From: Oehlia diaphana
Taxonomy: Eukaryota; Glomeromycota; Glomeromycetes; Glomerales; Glomeraceae
Assembly: GCA_003833135.1 (NCBI GenBank)
Contig: QZLH01000579.1
Coordinates: 11,208 to 49,091 of the forward strand
Length of the DNA: 37,884 nucleotides
Reading direction: 5' to 3'
The notes under the pieces are model-generated. The model was not told where the DNA came from. It saw only the letters and a list, made by a program, of their open reading frames with translations, and did no database searches. The first letter of the stretch is position 1. Every line of letters starts with the position of its first letter. The position numbers were made by a program, and so were the translations under genes. Of this stretch, positions 11,224 through 22,647 are shown piece after piece.

Positions 11224-12840
11224 ATGAATGAAAAAAATTATCTTAATACACCAAACTTAACACCAAGAGATTATGATGGACCAGCGTCATATTCAGGAAT
11301 AAATTTTACACAATTTCAAAGCATTACGCAAAATATTTTTTCAACAAACGATAAACCACGAACAAGTAGTTTAGACTCAAATAGTGGAACGAACAATACT
11401 TCAAAGAGACTTGTTTGTAATTTTTTAAAGCAACATTCTTCTTATGATGTATTACCTGTTAGTTATAGAGTAATTGTTTTGGATACAAGTTTACTTGTTA
11501 AAAAGGCTCTTGCTGCTTTAATGCAAAATGGTATTTCTAGTTTGTTTCTTTCTTTTTAATTGATAACACTAAAAATGGACTTGTTCTAAGTTTCATTTTC
11601 TTTATAATGAATAAAAAATAAAATAGTTATTTCATTGATACCATAAAATGAAATTTTTTTAATAATTAGGAGTCGTATCGGCACCGTTATGGGATTCAAC
11701 AAATCAAAAATTTGCTGGAATGTTAACTGTATCAGATTTTATAAATTTAATACAATATTATAAACATTCTTCTTATTCCGCTGCTATGGAAGAAATTGAA
11801 CAATTTCAAATTCAACAATTAAGAGGTAACTGTAATTATAATAATAATAAAAAAAATTTTTATCTATTTATACTAAACACGATAAGAAAACGCGATAAAA
11901 TTTATTGATTAGATGTTGAAAGTCGCATCGGGGCACCACCACCACAATTATTGTCAATACATCCTCTCAAATCATTATATGAAGCATGTAAATTATTAGT
12001 AGAAGCACGTGCACACCGATTACCACTAGTTGATGTAGATTCTGAAACCGGTCAAGAAATGATTGTATCCGTATTAACTCAATACAGAATATTGAAATTT
12101 ATTGCAATGAATGTAAGTTAAGTTTGTTTTATAAGTTACCATATGATACATGACATTCACGCGTTTTTTATGATTATATTTTTTATATTTTAGTGTATAG
12201 ATATTAAAACGTTAAAAAAGCCACTATCAGAGATTAAGATTGGTGTTTATGAAAATATTGCTACTGCACGAATGTCTACACCTGTTATTGAAATTGTAAA
12301 TCTTCTTGTCGAACGTCGAATATCATCAGTTCCTATAATTGACGAAGATGGTAATCAAAATAAAATTTTTAAAATTTTATTTTAATTTTTAACTAATGCA
12401 TTTGATTATTTTTTTATTATTTTAGATAAGGTATTAAATGTATATGATTCAGTTGATGTAATGGTAAATAATTGAATAAATTATTTTATGTAAATGTTCT
12501 TATTATATCTGACTTGGTTTAATATTTTAATTAATAGACTTTGATCCGAACTGGGTCATACCGTGAGATGGATCTTCCAGTTGTCAAAGCATTATTACGT
12601 CGATCCGAGGTATCTTTAAATTTAAACTTTAATTTCTTCTTCTTTTCTTTAATTATTTATGTTACCATTTTTTTGTAGGATTTTCCTGGAGTTCATACTT
12701 GTACATTAAGTGATACACTTCACTCAATATTCGATTTAATTAAAAAAGCCCAAGTACATCGTTTGATAGTTGTAGATTCTGAAAACAGATTACAAGGAAT
12801 TGTTTCTTTATCTGATATTATGCGCTATTTAGTAACTTGA
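11224..12840 (+). CDS. SNF4: AMPK/SNF1 gamma subunit with four CBS domains
   Basis: This is the nucleotide-sensing regulatory subunit of the SNF1/AMPK kinase, acting in cytosol and nucleus in energy and glucose signalling. Seven exons join in frame: 11224-11530, 11670-11825, 11913-12112, 12194-12350, 12426-12463, 12538-12609 and 12679-12840, encoding 363 residues. An N-terminal Ser/Thr/Asn-rich tail of about 70 residues precedes [14 protein letters not shown], the family entry to CBS1. CBS1 contains VSAPLWDS and [12 protein letters not shown]2 AHRLPLVD and ILKFIA; CBS3 [12 protein letters not shown]4 VHRLIVVD and [12 protein letters not shown] at the C-terminus. All introns are GT-AG and 68-139 bp long. 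Length and motif order match fungal Snf4 well. Confidence 0.96.
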
Positions 12841-13616
12841 TTAATTATTTTCTTGAACTTTACGATATTAACAAAAAATATATTTATTTATTTTAGCTTA
12901 TTATTGTAATTTTACTTATTTCTTTTTTCCACATTCAAAATCAATTGTGTTGAAAGTAATTTATGAAAATTATTTGAAGTAAAAAATTTATCGTGGAATA
13001 CTTCCGTAAATATCATTTTGATCAGGCTAAAGATTTTTATTTCTATTTCATAACAAAAACGAAAAAAATAAATGGCTCGAAACAAAAAAAAATTAAGTGA
13101 TTCATCCTTATTTTTTTTTTGGCTTTTAATTGAAAGTAAAAACAAGTTAACTAGTATGTAAGAAATAATACATATATGTGTATATATATATATATATATA
13201 TAATTTTTTTTTTGTTAAAAGGTGTTTGAAAATAATAAAAACTGATAATATATAAAAATGTATTATCTGTGTTATGTATGATTGAATAGTTCATTATTTG
13301 CAAAGGTAAATATAAATAATAATCAAAAAAATAAGGTCAATAAAAATTAATAACTTGGTGAAACTATAAAATTAAAAAAAAAACATTGCAAACTTGATTT
13401 AATAAAAAAAAAAAAGATTTGGCTTAACTATAACATATATGCTATTTATCGAAAGCGTTTCTTTTGTGAATGAGGAATATATATTATATTGCAAAAGAGA
13501 AAAAAGAGAAAGAAATAAAAGGATTAACAAATAGGGAGAAAATTTTGCTCATAAGACTCAATAATTAAATTCTTATCCTGATTCTAAACTTATTTTTTTC
13601 TCAATAAGTTTACCTT
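12841..13616. other. Intergenic 776 bp between SNF4 and PUB1-like stops, with TA microsatellite
   Basis: The two genes converge here, so 3' UTRs and poly(A) signals are expected. A (TA)n microsatellite lies at about 13176-13202, after CATATATGTG. Several A-runs occur. No ORF is convincing. Confidence 0.6.
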
Positions 13617-15838
13617 TTAATTACTATTATAAGCACTTCCACCTGATGGTCCTACCGAAGGCGGATGGCCGCCAGGAACCGTGTGTGGGGAAGTTGGTGT
13701 CGCCATTCCCGGAGCGCCAGGAGCTCCTGTGCCGGCGGCTTGAGTACCATAACCGTAATAATATTGTCCGTATGCATCATAAGTTCCATTATTGTAATAT
13801 TGCTCCCAACCGGCAGTGGCATGTTGACCTGCAGCTACTGCTGCAGCAGTAGCTCCATCAATAGATGCTAGAGATTGTGGTGGAGCAGACATACCAGGTG
13901 GAAGATCATAACCAGTTTCTGGTGTTGCATAATGATGAGCTGCGTGATTGCCATAATACCCATATGGACTATAATTGTAAGCTGTACCTGGAACGTTATA
14001 AGTATGATAGGTAGCAGCAGTTGACTGTTCCGGAGCTCTATCTTTTCCCCAGGAGCACTAAATTATGAAACTGGATTAATTATATGTATTAATTATGAAT
14101 TGAATACTCTTGTTTTAACATTAATGTTACCTTAATGATTCTACCGTTGATATTTGTATTTTGGAGATTTACAATTGCACTGGCCGCGTTTTCGTGTGTA
14201 TCTAGTCTAAAATATAGATATAAAGTTATATAAAGTGAAACTTTCAAAAGATATTAACATATAAAAAAGCAATAGCCTACTTTACGAATGCGAAGCCACG
14301 ATCTGCTTGCATGCGAACCTCAATAATATATCCGAATTGTTGGAAATATGGCATCAAATGTTCCTCTAAAGTAAAGCGAAAAAAAAATTAGATCAATTTA
14401 AATTCATAATAAACCAAATAATTTGCTTAAAAACTTACGTGTAGTAGAAGGCGTTAAATTACCAACGTATACTGTACTATTGTAGTGAGGAGTTTGCGCA
14501 ACAACGATTTCGTACGATAATTGTGGCGCTTGCGTAGAGTTTCCTGCTAATTCGTACGAATGCTCAATATTAACAATTGACAAAAATATTAATTAACAAA
14601 ATTACGATATGCTACCTTGTCGTTCTGATGTTGTACTCCCAGGACCCGGTTGACCTTTTTGGTTGGCCCAGTTGCATCGGATTGCACGACTTCCAAGCCA
14701 TTCGCCTGTATAAATAAGTACAATAAGATTAATACTTGCCTTCTGCTATAAACTAAATAAATTACGAGATATCTTTACCCACCATTCATTGTTGCGATAG
14801 CTTGCTCAGCGTCCTATAAAATAGGATAATATTATAAGTATTTAATTTTATGCATAAAAAAGAAATTTCATTTAAATTCGCAATCATTTTCGTCAAAAAG
14901 TATCTTAACCGCTACAATCGACAATCCATTAACGGTGGTCATCTCCAAGACTTACGGTTTTATCACGGAAAGCTACAAATCCATATCCTCGGGATTTGCC
15001 GGAGTTAACGTCCCACATGACACGAGCATCTCTGAGAAAAAGCGGCACAAGTTTTACATAAATATTATTTTATAAAATAATTAAGATTTGATATAATTTT
15101 AATTACTTACGACATGCTTCCAAATGCACTAAAAGCTTTGGCAAGCACTTCATCGTTAACTTCAGGACTCAAATCACCAACAAAGATGTGGTAATGATCT
15201 TAGTTTATTATAAATAATAAAGCGCGAATAATAAAAAAAAAAAATGAAATAATAAAGAGAAAAATAAAAAGAAAATGAAGGAAAAACAAACGGGTTCAGC
15301 AACGTAACACGATTAGCACTCAATAGGAAATAAATAGTGATAATACTTACTTGATGTATCTTCTTTATGACCTTGTTGTCCTTGGAAAGCCCAATTTACT
15401 TTGATTTCCTAATAAAATTTAAACAAAGTGGAAAATCATGAGAAGTAAGTTTAATTGAATATAGGTAAAAGAATAAAATTAATTCAAATACCATGTTGTA
15501 TATTTTTCGACCGTTAAGAGTCGAAAGAGCCTGTTCAGCAGAACGATGGTCATTAAATTCAACAAATCCGTAGTTTAAACCTCCATGTTGATACTGACGA
15601 TAAAAGAAAACGAAAAAAATTAAAATTTTTGTCAGTTATCATAATTCAATGGAAATGTTTAAATAAGCAAGGCGTCCACATTTCTAAATTTTAAGATTAA
15701 GAGATCAGCATACGAGCCAACTCGGTACTCTGTCTTGTATTTTACACTCTGTCGCCCCACACAAAAACTAAAGCTGCAAAAAAGTACATATATAACTTTG
15801 ATCAAAACGTTAGGTAGATATTTAACAAAGAGAAAAAG

Positions 15839-15869
<31 letters not shown>

Positions 15870-16410
15870 TAAAATAAAAAGAAAAAAAAAAATAAAAATA
15901 AAAAATAGAATATAATATTAAAAATGTAATAGAATAAAATAGATAATGAAAAAAAAACTAGAGGAAGAGGAGAATTGAAGTAATAGTAATAATAATAAAA
16001 AAAAAGAAACAATTAAAGAAAGAAATACAAATATTAAGGGAAGATAAAGGAAATCCAACCTTTGAGCTGCGTCAAATGCGCAACTCGAGTGTCCAGCTCA
16101 GAGTCAGCCATTAGGTTATTCCACAATTAAGAACTTGCTTCAAAAGCCCTCGTTTCAAGAAAAAAAGCAATTTTGCCAATCTGATCAAGATTAAGCTTCA
16201 GCAAAAACCCCCTCTATCCTTATATTCGTACTGGCCTGTCGTGATGATAAGTCAACTCACATTTTTATCAGGAATAATTTTCGTATTGTTTACTGATCCT
16301 GCTACGCCAAAGATCTCATGAAGCATGTTATCAGTTACCCTCGGATCAAGGTTACCCACGTAGAGACTTTTGCATCCTTCATCAGTGGTGCCCATGTTTG
16401 TTATATTCAT
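13617..16410 (-). CDS. PUB1: TIA-1/Pub1-like RNA-binding protein with three RRMs
   Basis: The product is a poly(U)/AU-rich RNA-binding protein of the TIA-1/TIAR/Pub1 family, which acts in mRNA stability, splicing and stress granules. Eleven exons join in frame: 16410-16261, 15593-15492, 15408-15351, 15198-15111, 15031-14956, 14813-14783, 14705-14616, 14546-14439, 14365-14281, 14206-14131 and 14057-13617, encoding 434 residues. RRM1 has LYVGNLDPRV and NYGFVEFN, RRM2 HIFVGDLSPEV and GYGFVAFRD, and RRM3 TVYVGNLTPS and GFAFVKLD, each with both RNP motifs. The C-terminal tail of about 140 residues is rich in Gly, Ala, Tyr, Gln and Pro and looks disordered, as in prion-like TIA-1 tails. Intron 1 (667 bp) is far longer than the others. 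Family is secure; the exact orthology (PUB1 versus NAM8) is likely but not tested. Confidence 0.93.
15594..16260 (-). other. Unusually long first intron of the PUB1-like gene, with GC-richer islands
   Basis: This intron is 667 bp; the other ten in the gene are about 64-170 bp. Two segments are much less AT-rich than the rest: about 16050-16250 and about 15690-15770. The first contains a minus-strand ATG at 16112 opening MADSELDTRVAHLTQLK and then a GT. The second follows a TTTTTGCAG acceptor-like site. Between them (about 15826-15910) lies a purine tract, which is pyrimidine-rich in the transcript. Joining either island to exon 2 in the frames I tried gives an early stop, so an alternative poison exon, alternative first exon or intronic RNA are all possible. 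Confidence 0.5.
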
Positions 16411-17040
16411 ACCGTTCTTATCAAATTTTATTATAACTTAAAGGCAAACGTTAAAAAAGATCTCTGGGTCGTAAGCAAGAATTTATGAAATAAAAAAAAC
16501 TAACGTTATCCAATTTAAAAAATTTATGTTTCAAAAAAAAAAAAAAAATTAGAAAAGTGCTTGCGGAAATTGTTTTGATTGGTTCTTGATTTTTAAATTC
16601 TAAAATTCCAATTTCATGTTGCCCCAGATAAACTAAGGTCCACATGGCTTTGTGACTAATCATTATTTATAATGTACATTTTATATTGAAAGACCGCAGT
16701 AACACAAAATGTTTTTTAACCAAGATTCTTTTTTTTTTTAAAAGAATGTTGTACTCCGAAAATTTAAATGCGCAGAATAATTTACAATTATCATCTTAAA
16801 CAATCTAATAAGTAGTTTAACTTGGAGCGTAATGCTCCAAAATAACCTAATAAACGAGCTATCTATTTGAAAAATTATATAAAAAGATGATAAAGTATTT
16901 GGATAAAAATATGTTAAGTAAATATTTAATCGCGAGCATTTGTTACTCGTATAATACAATACTATTTCTACATCCAATCAACGAAAGTGTGAACGAAATA
17001 TTGAACTTAAGCACATTCGTGTATTAAAAATTAATACTTC
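16411..17040. other. Intergenic, upstream of the PUB1-like gene, downstream of DCN1
   Basis: This 630-bp spacer must hold the PUB1-like promoter and the DCN1 3' UTR. It shows A-runs near 16531 and T-runs near 16731 and no supported gene. Confidence 0.5.
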
Positions 17041-18502
17041 TTAGGGCGCAGGCAATCCTAATTTTTCTCTACCATAATCTACAAATTCATCGATAAGGAC
17101 CGGCCAAGCACCTAGGAAGAAAGAAATATGTTGTATAAGAAAATCGTAGACTAAAATACAACCCTTTGAGAAAGTTAGAACAAACCTTCAGAATCATAAT
17201 TTGAAAGCTCAGGATTGATTTGTTTGATAAATTCGAGTAACTAAAAGGAAAGATTGATAAATTAATAACAGATTTTGCAAATTATAACTAAATCAATAAT
17301 ATTATTTGTACCAAGTTCCAAGTATCCTTAGAAATCGACTTGCCATGTTTTTCCTGATTAATGGAACGTTAATTATATAAATTTAAATACGCAAAGATTG
17401 AATGATTTATTCCCACCTTAACAAATTCTATCCATATATCAAGATGAGGCCAACGATCACTCAACAACATCCGCCAATATTCTATCGCCACATCGAGACC
17501 TTAAAAATACAATGACAAAGATTAAATCATATAAATACACACATAAACAAAAATATGGAAACACCCACTCAAAGATTTTTGATTTTCACTTAATCCAAAC
17601 TTAAACGTAAATTGATAAATGTCCTTGAATGTATTATCATCCTTCAATGATTGTCGAAGTCGAGGTATAGCTGCACGCATTTTTTCAATAGAGTCGCATC
17701 TAAAGAATAAATAAATATATATATATAGTTAAATATATAAATGGGGTTCTCAAATGATCATCATTTACCTTAATTTAGTCCATCCGTTAATAAACCCTTG
17801 ACGCTTAAACTCAATTTTCTCTGCCTCGAGATTCCAAGCTAAAACTAACATTACAACATCTTCGGGAGCAACGCCAAGATCGTTACAATATTCTAATATT
17901 CCATCAACTAGAATAGCATCTTCATCTTTATCTATTCATACAAAAGAAAGTCGAACCAATTAAAAATTTATATCTTTGAACGAAAATACGATCCATTTTA
18001 AAGAAGGAGCAAATCTTTACGAAGAATTAATGAATCTCTAATAGATCAATCCTTTTTAGTGTGATGATTATTTGACAATGAGTTACACGTCAATAAAAGA
18101 AATAGTAACACACCTTTATATTTAGAAAAGATTTGATTAAGTTTATAAGTATCAACACCTGCTGAGTTAGTTGTATTGAAAGCTCTCCAAGCGTTACCAC
18201 CACTAGATTGGTCATTGAAAAAAGCGTCTACTGCTACCTCGACGTTCCAGTTGCATTCTTTAAGTTTTCGGATGGAAACTCTTTCACTGAAACAAAAAGT
18301 TATTTAGGATCGAATGAACAAAAAAAAAAGAATATTGATCAAACATATAGTTTCAATACAACATTACCTGGCGCTTGTAAATGCCATAAATTGTCTGACC
18401 TTTTCTTTTTGGGTGGATTTTAACGAATTCTGTAGTAAGATAAGTGTTAAACTTTAGGAAGCTGGAAAATTGATAATTTCAACAAATACTAAACCTTACC
18501 AT
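17041..18502 (-). CDS. DCN1: DCN1-like NEDD8 E3 (defective in cullin neddylation)
   Basis: Dcn1 binds cullins and the Ubc12 E2 and promotes cullin neddylation, so it activates cullin-RING ubiquitin ligases. Nine exons join in frame: 18502-18500, 18429-18368, 18286-18114, 17931-17769, 17699-17569, 17499-17417, 17353-17312, 17240-17186 and 17111-17041, encoding 260 residues. The N-terminus MNSLKSTQKEKVRQFMAFT closely matches the family start and requires that the first coding exon be the ATG alone. A UBA-like region follows (ECNWNVEVAVDAFFN), then an EF-hand-like PONY/cullin-binding domain with LAWNLEAEKIEF, TFKDIYQFTF and the terminal EGAWPVLIDEFVDY, which carries the conserved Ala and Asp of the cullin-contact patch. 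The length matches DCUN1D1 proteins. Orthology is secure. Confidence 0.94.
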
Positions 18503-19341
18503 TTTTTTTTTTTTATTAAGCGAAAAAAACTCTATATATTCAAGATTGTTTTTTTTTGTTTTATCGTAAGAGCAGAGTGAAATGGGAATTTATAAAAATC
18601 ACATGATTCAACATTTTATTATGTTGACTCAATTGATGTAACCATGTCCGATCAATTCCATACATAAATTATCTTTTATTGTATAAATTTTATAAAATAA
18701 TAATGACATAGAAATTAAATAAAAGCTATTATTAAATAACTTAAAAATAAGGATGGATTATTACACACTGTCCACTACAGTATACCATTAACCCTTTATT
18801 TCGATTTCAATTCTACAACCTCTACAACCTGATGAGATAATTTCGACATTTCTCTAGTATTTTAAAATAAAACTACGTTATTTCACATCAATAGAGAATC
18901 ATTGGCCATAAGACATCGATTACTTTCATCAATCATTTATGGTCAAGATCATAATAATGTTCTTTTTCTTTGTGGTGGCTTTTTGTTCTTTGGAAAATTT
19001 CTTGAAATTTTATTCAAATACCTTTAAAACTAAAGTATACGCGTATAATTCTCATGGATTTATCAATTTGGAAATTTGAAGGATCGGGTTGAAATTGCAT
19101 AACCATATTAAAATAATGTAACTGATGACTGGTAACTGGAATGCGGAAGAACTTACGCGCACTGTTAAATAGCGCACAAAGATATACTGTATATCAAGAA
19201 ATGAAGATTTACCATATATGGTAATAAGAAATCATATCCAAATTAGGCTACAGGCCCAGATTAACGACTGAAAAAAAAATTTTTCATTTTATTTCGCGTT
19301 CGTCCTTTTAACCATTTCCTTTCCTTAGTTCAAACAATTTC
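18503..19341. other. 839-bp intergenic region between divergent DCN1 and MGM1
   Basis: Both promoters lie here. A T-run occurs at 18502-18514 right against the DCN1 start and another near 18549. I found no tRNA, ORF or bounded repeat. Confidence 0.5.
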
Positions 19342-22300
19342 ATGGTTTCCCAGATTTTAAGACGAGTGGTTAATAGTCCACGTATCTTAAGTACTATTAT
19401 AACGCCAAATTCTTCTAGATCTTACCGATCCTCGGCAATTCGCTTTGGTAGCTTTCCAACTAACTTGCAAAGGCGACAGTTGCATCGCATTATAAATCCC
19501 TCGTCAAATGTTACCTCACTTCTAAGTTACGGTCATCACCGGCCTACTTTTTATAATGCCCAAAATAAATATTTAATAGTGGTGGGTTCTCAAACTAGAA
19601 CGATTTCAATTATTTCAGTTTCAAGATTCGTTCTGCATGCATTGAGGATTCCTGCCGCGGGTGTAACAGTGGGAGTTGGAGGTTTGGCATACGCTAATTA
19701 CAAACTTAATGGTAAGACATTCCATGTTATAAAGACGCGAATATTTAAATAAATATTTATTTGTTATTGAAATAATTAGATATGGCAAGTAAAAGTTCGG
19801 ATTTACTTTCTTCCATCACTAATGGAATTAAATCGGCTGTAGGAAGTGTAGAAATACATGTTCCCGAATTTTTAGCAAATATTTTTTCTTCTAAATCAGG
19901 CCCATCTGTAACATCAAGTTCGATACAGATGGAATCTGATAGACCTAGATTCATTAAAAAGGAAGATGAAAACAATAATTCTTCTGATCCTTCAGGAGGC
20001 GGAACTGGTGCTACTGCTGCTGCTGCTACGGTAGGAGCAGCTACTTTATTTAGTATGAACGAACAAGAAGATGAAGAAGTTAGGAATGCATCTGATAAAA
20101 GTATCCCTGCGCAAGATAATCAATTTATGCTTTTAACTAAAAAATTGATAGAGGTGCGCAATATTCTGATGAGCATTGATCATAATGAGGCACTGAGGCT
20201 ACCAAGCATTGTAGTTATAGGCAGCCAGAGTTCTGGTAAAAGCTCCGTATTAGAAGCAATTGTCGGACATGAATTCTTACCAAAGTAAGGAACAGGTTAA
20301 TTAATATCATCCTTTATTATTTATTCCTAATAATTCACATTTACATAGGGGATCGAATATGGTAACACGGAGGCCTATTGAATTAACATTGATTCACACA
20401 CCAAAATCTAAGGAGGAATACGGCGAATTTCCTCAACTTGGTTTAGGGAAAATTCATGATTTTTCTCATATACAACAAACATTACGTGACTTAAATCTTG
20501 CTGTATCAGAGTCTGAATGTGTTTCCAATAAATCTATTGAGCTACGTATTTATTCTCCAAATGTACCTGATTTAACGCTTATTGATTTGCCAGGCTATAT
20601 TCAAGTTACGAATAAAAAACAACCTGAAACATTAAAGGATAAAATTGTTGAATTATGTGAACAGTATATTAGAGAACCAAATATTATATTAGCGGTCTGC
20701 GCTGCTGATGTTGATTTGGCAAATTCTGAAGCATTAAAAGCTAGTCGGAAAGTGGATCCATTGGGTTTACGAACAATTGGAGTTATAACTAAAATGGACT
20801 TGGTAGAACCTGAAATTGGTTCTGCTATATTACGCAATACCGATTATCCTCTGCATTTGGGTTATATTGGTGTGGTCTGTAAACCTCCAACAAATAGGAA
20901 CAATCAAAAAAACATTACTTCAGCTTTGATGCGACATGAAGAGCAATTCTTTCGTAGTAACTATGTGTACAGTCAGCGTGGTATTCAAGTTGGTACAGGT
21001 ACTTTGCGCAGAAAGCTCATGGAAGTGTTGGAAGAAAGTATGGCTAAGTCATTATTTTCAATTGTTGGAGCTGTCCAATTAGAATTGGAAGAAGCCCGAT
21101 ACCAATTTAAAGTACAATATAATGATAGGTTAGTGAGTTACAAAATTGAATTTATTTAATCTTATAAATTGACTTATCATTCTTTTATATTTCTCATCTT
21201 AGGCGGATTACCGCTGAATCATATGTTGCAGAGACAATAGATTCTATAAAACATAATTTTAAAGACTTTGCTCATTCATTTGGAAAACCACAAGTTAGGC
21301 ATGAGGTTAGAACTATGCTGGAACAAAGAGTATTAGATCTCTGTGCTGAATTATATTGGACAGATAGTAAAATTGTCGATTTAACAAAAGCATCTGCGGA
21401 TGATCTTTACTGGCAATATAAACTTGATATGAGTTCGGCTGCACTTACTAAGAGTGGTATAGGTCGAACGAGTACTCAGCTAGTCGTGGATGTGCTAATG
21501 GCTAATATGGAAAAATTGGCTTCAATGGAGCCATTAAATAACCATCCTGACACCAGTAGTAAAGTGTTAAATTTCAGTAATGAAATTTTGCGAAACAAAT
21601 TTCATACAACTGCTGATCAAGTTGAAAATTGTGTTAAGCCTTATAAATATGAAGTTGAGTGCAGTGAACAAGAGTGGGCTGACGGAGTTAAACGATCAAT
21701 AATACTTTTAGAAAAAGAATTGGAAAGCTGTGATAAAGCTTTACGGCATATTAGGAATACCATTGGGAAAAAGAAGCTTAGAGCTGCTATTAAATACGTA
21801 TTGGATGCTGAAAAAGAAGAAGCTAAACGTGTTCAGGCTCGGATTAAAGATATAGGCGAAGCCAACAGTGAAGCTAGTACTCATACTATACCACTTGCCG
21901 CATTGATATCTTCTGTAAATGATGTAACGGACGAGGGTGATGTAGAACATACTCGTCTTCATTTTAATCCTAAAGTACTTGAAAAGGCTCGCGAAGCTAT
22001 ATTTCTTCGTGATCGTTCAATGATACTTAAATATCGTTTAGCAGCCCTAAAGTCACGGCAATGTAAATCACCTGAGAGTAAACAATATTGTCCAGAAGCA
22101 TTTCTAAATATGGTTGCCGAAAAACTCACCTATACGGCCGTAATGTTTATTCAGGTGGAATTATTAAATGAATTCTTCTTTCAGTTCCCTAGAGAAGTAG
22201 ACAACCGACTTGTTTATGATTTGGATAGGAAACAAATATTAACTTTCGCAAAAGAAAACCCTCACATCAGGAAACATTTAGAATTGCAAGAGAGAAAACG

Positions 22301-22466
22301 GAAATTAGAAGAAGTATGATTAATAATGAAATATAAGAATTTATAAAATTATATAATAATAATATTAATACGCTTGCTTGTTTATTTGTAGGTTATGGAA
22401 AAACTAAATTATCTCGTAAGAAGACAAAGAGATATTGAAGGACGTAAAGGTCCAGCTAATTTATAA
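19342..22466 (+). CDS. MGM1: Mitochondrial inner-membrane dynamin-like GTPase
   Basis: Mgm1/OPA1 fuses mitochondrial inner membranes and shapes cristae. Five exons join in frame: 19342-19711, 19780-20284, 20349-21128, 21203-22313 and 22392-22466, encoding 946 residues, the usual length. The first 85 residues are Arg/Ser-rich with no acids at the start, a mitochondrial presequence. A hydrophobic span at about 88-117 is the inner-membrane anchor. A weaker Ala-rich segment at about 200-214 sits where rhomboid cleavage makes the short form. The dynamin GTPase follows: P-loop GSQSSGKSS (271-279), Thr298 after the GSNMVTRRP turn, DLPG (371-374) and TKMD (439-442). The middle and GTPase effector regions continue to [18 protein letters not shown] and a Lys/Arg-rich C-terminus. 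Introns are GT-AG, 64-78 bp. The call is secure. Confidence 0.96.
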
Positions 22467-22647
22467 AACGACAATCATTATATTAAAAAAACCTTGTGTA
22501 AAAATAAAACCGATTATTCATAATTTATAGTAAATAATTATTTTAAACATAATTTTTTATTGATGACAAATTTATAATATAATTATTATGCTGTTGTTAT
22601 TGAAAAAATCACCTTATTTCAATAATATCATATTTATTAATCATGAA

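Noticed and set aside
13646..13871. Plus-strand frames opposite the last PUB1-like exon
   Set aside because: They are antisense shadows of the GC-richer Gly/Ala/Tyr tail exon.
15659..16012. 117-codon minus-strand frame within the PUB1-like first intron
   Set aside because: Its first two thirds come from an A-rich purine tract; only the GC-richer end is interesting, and that is reported as part of the intron finding.
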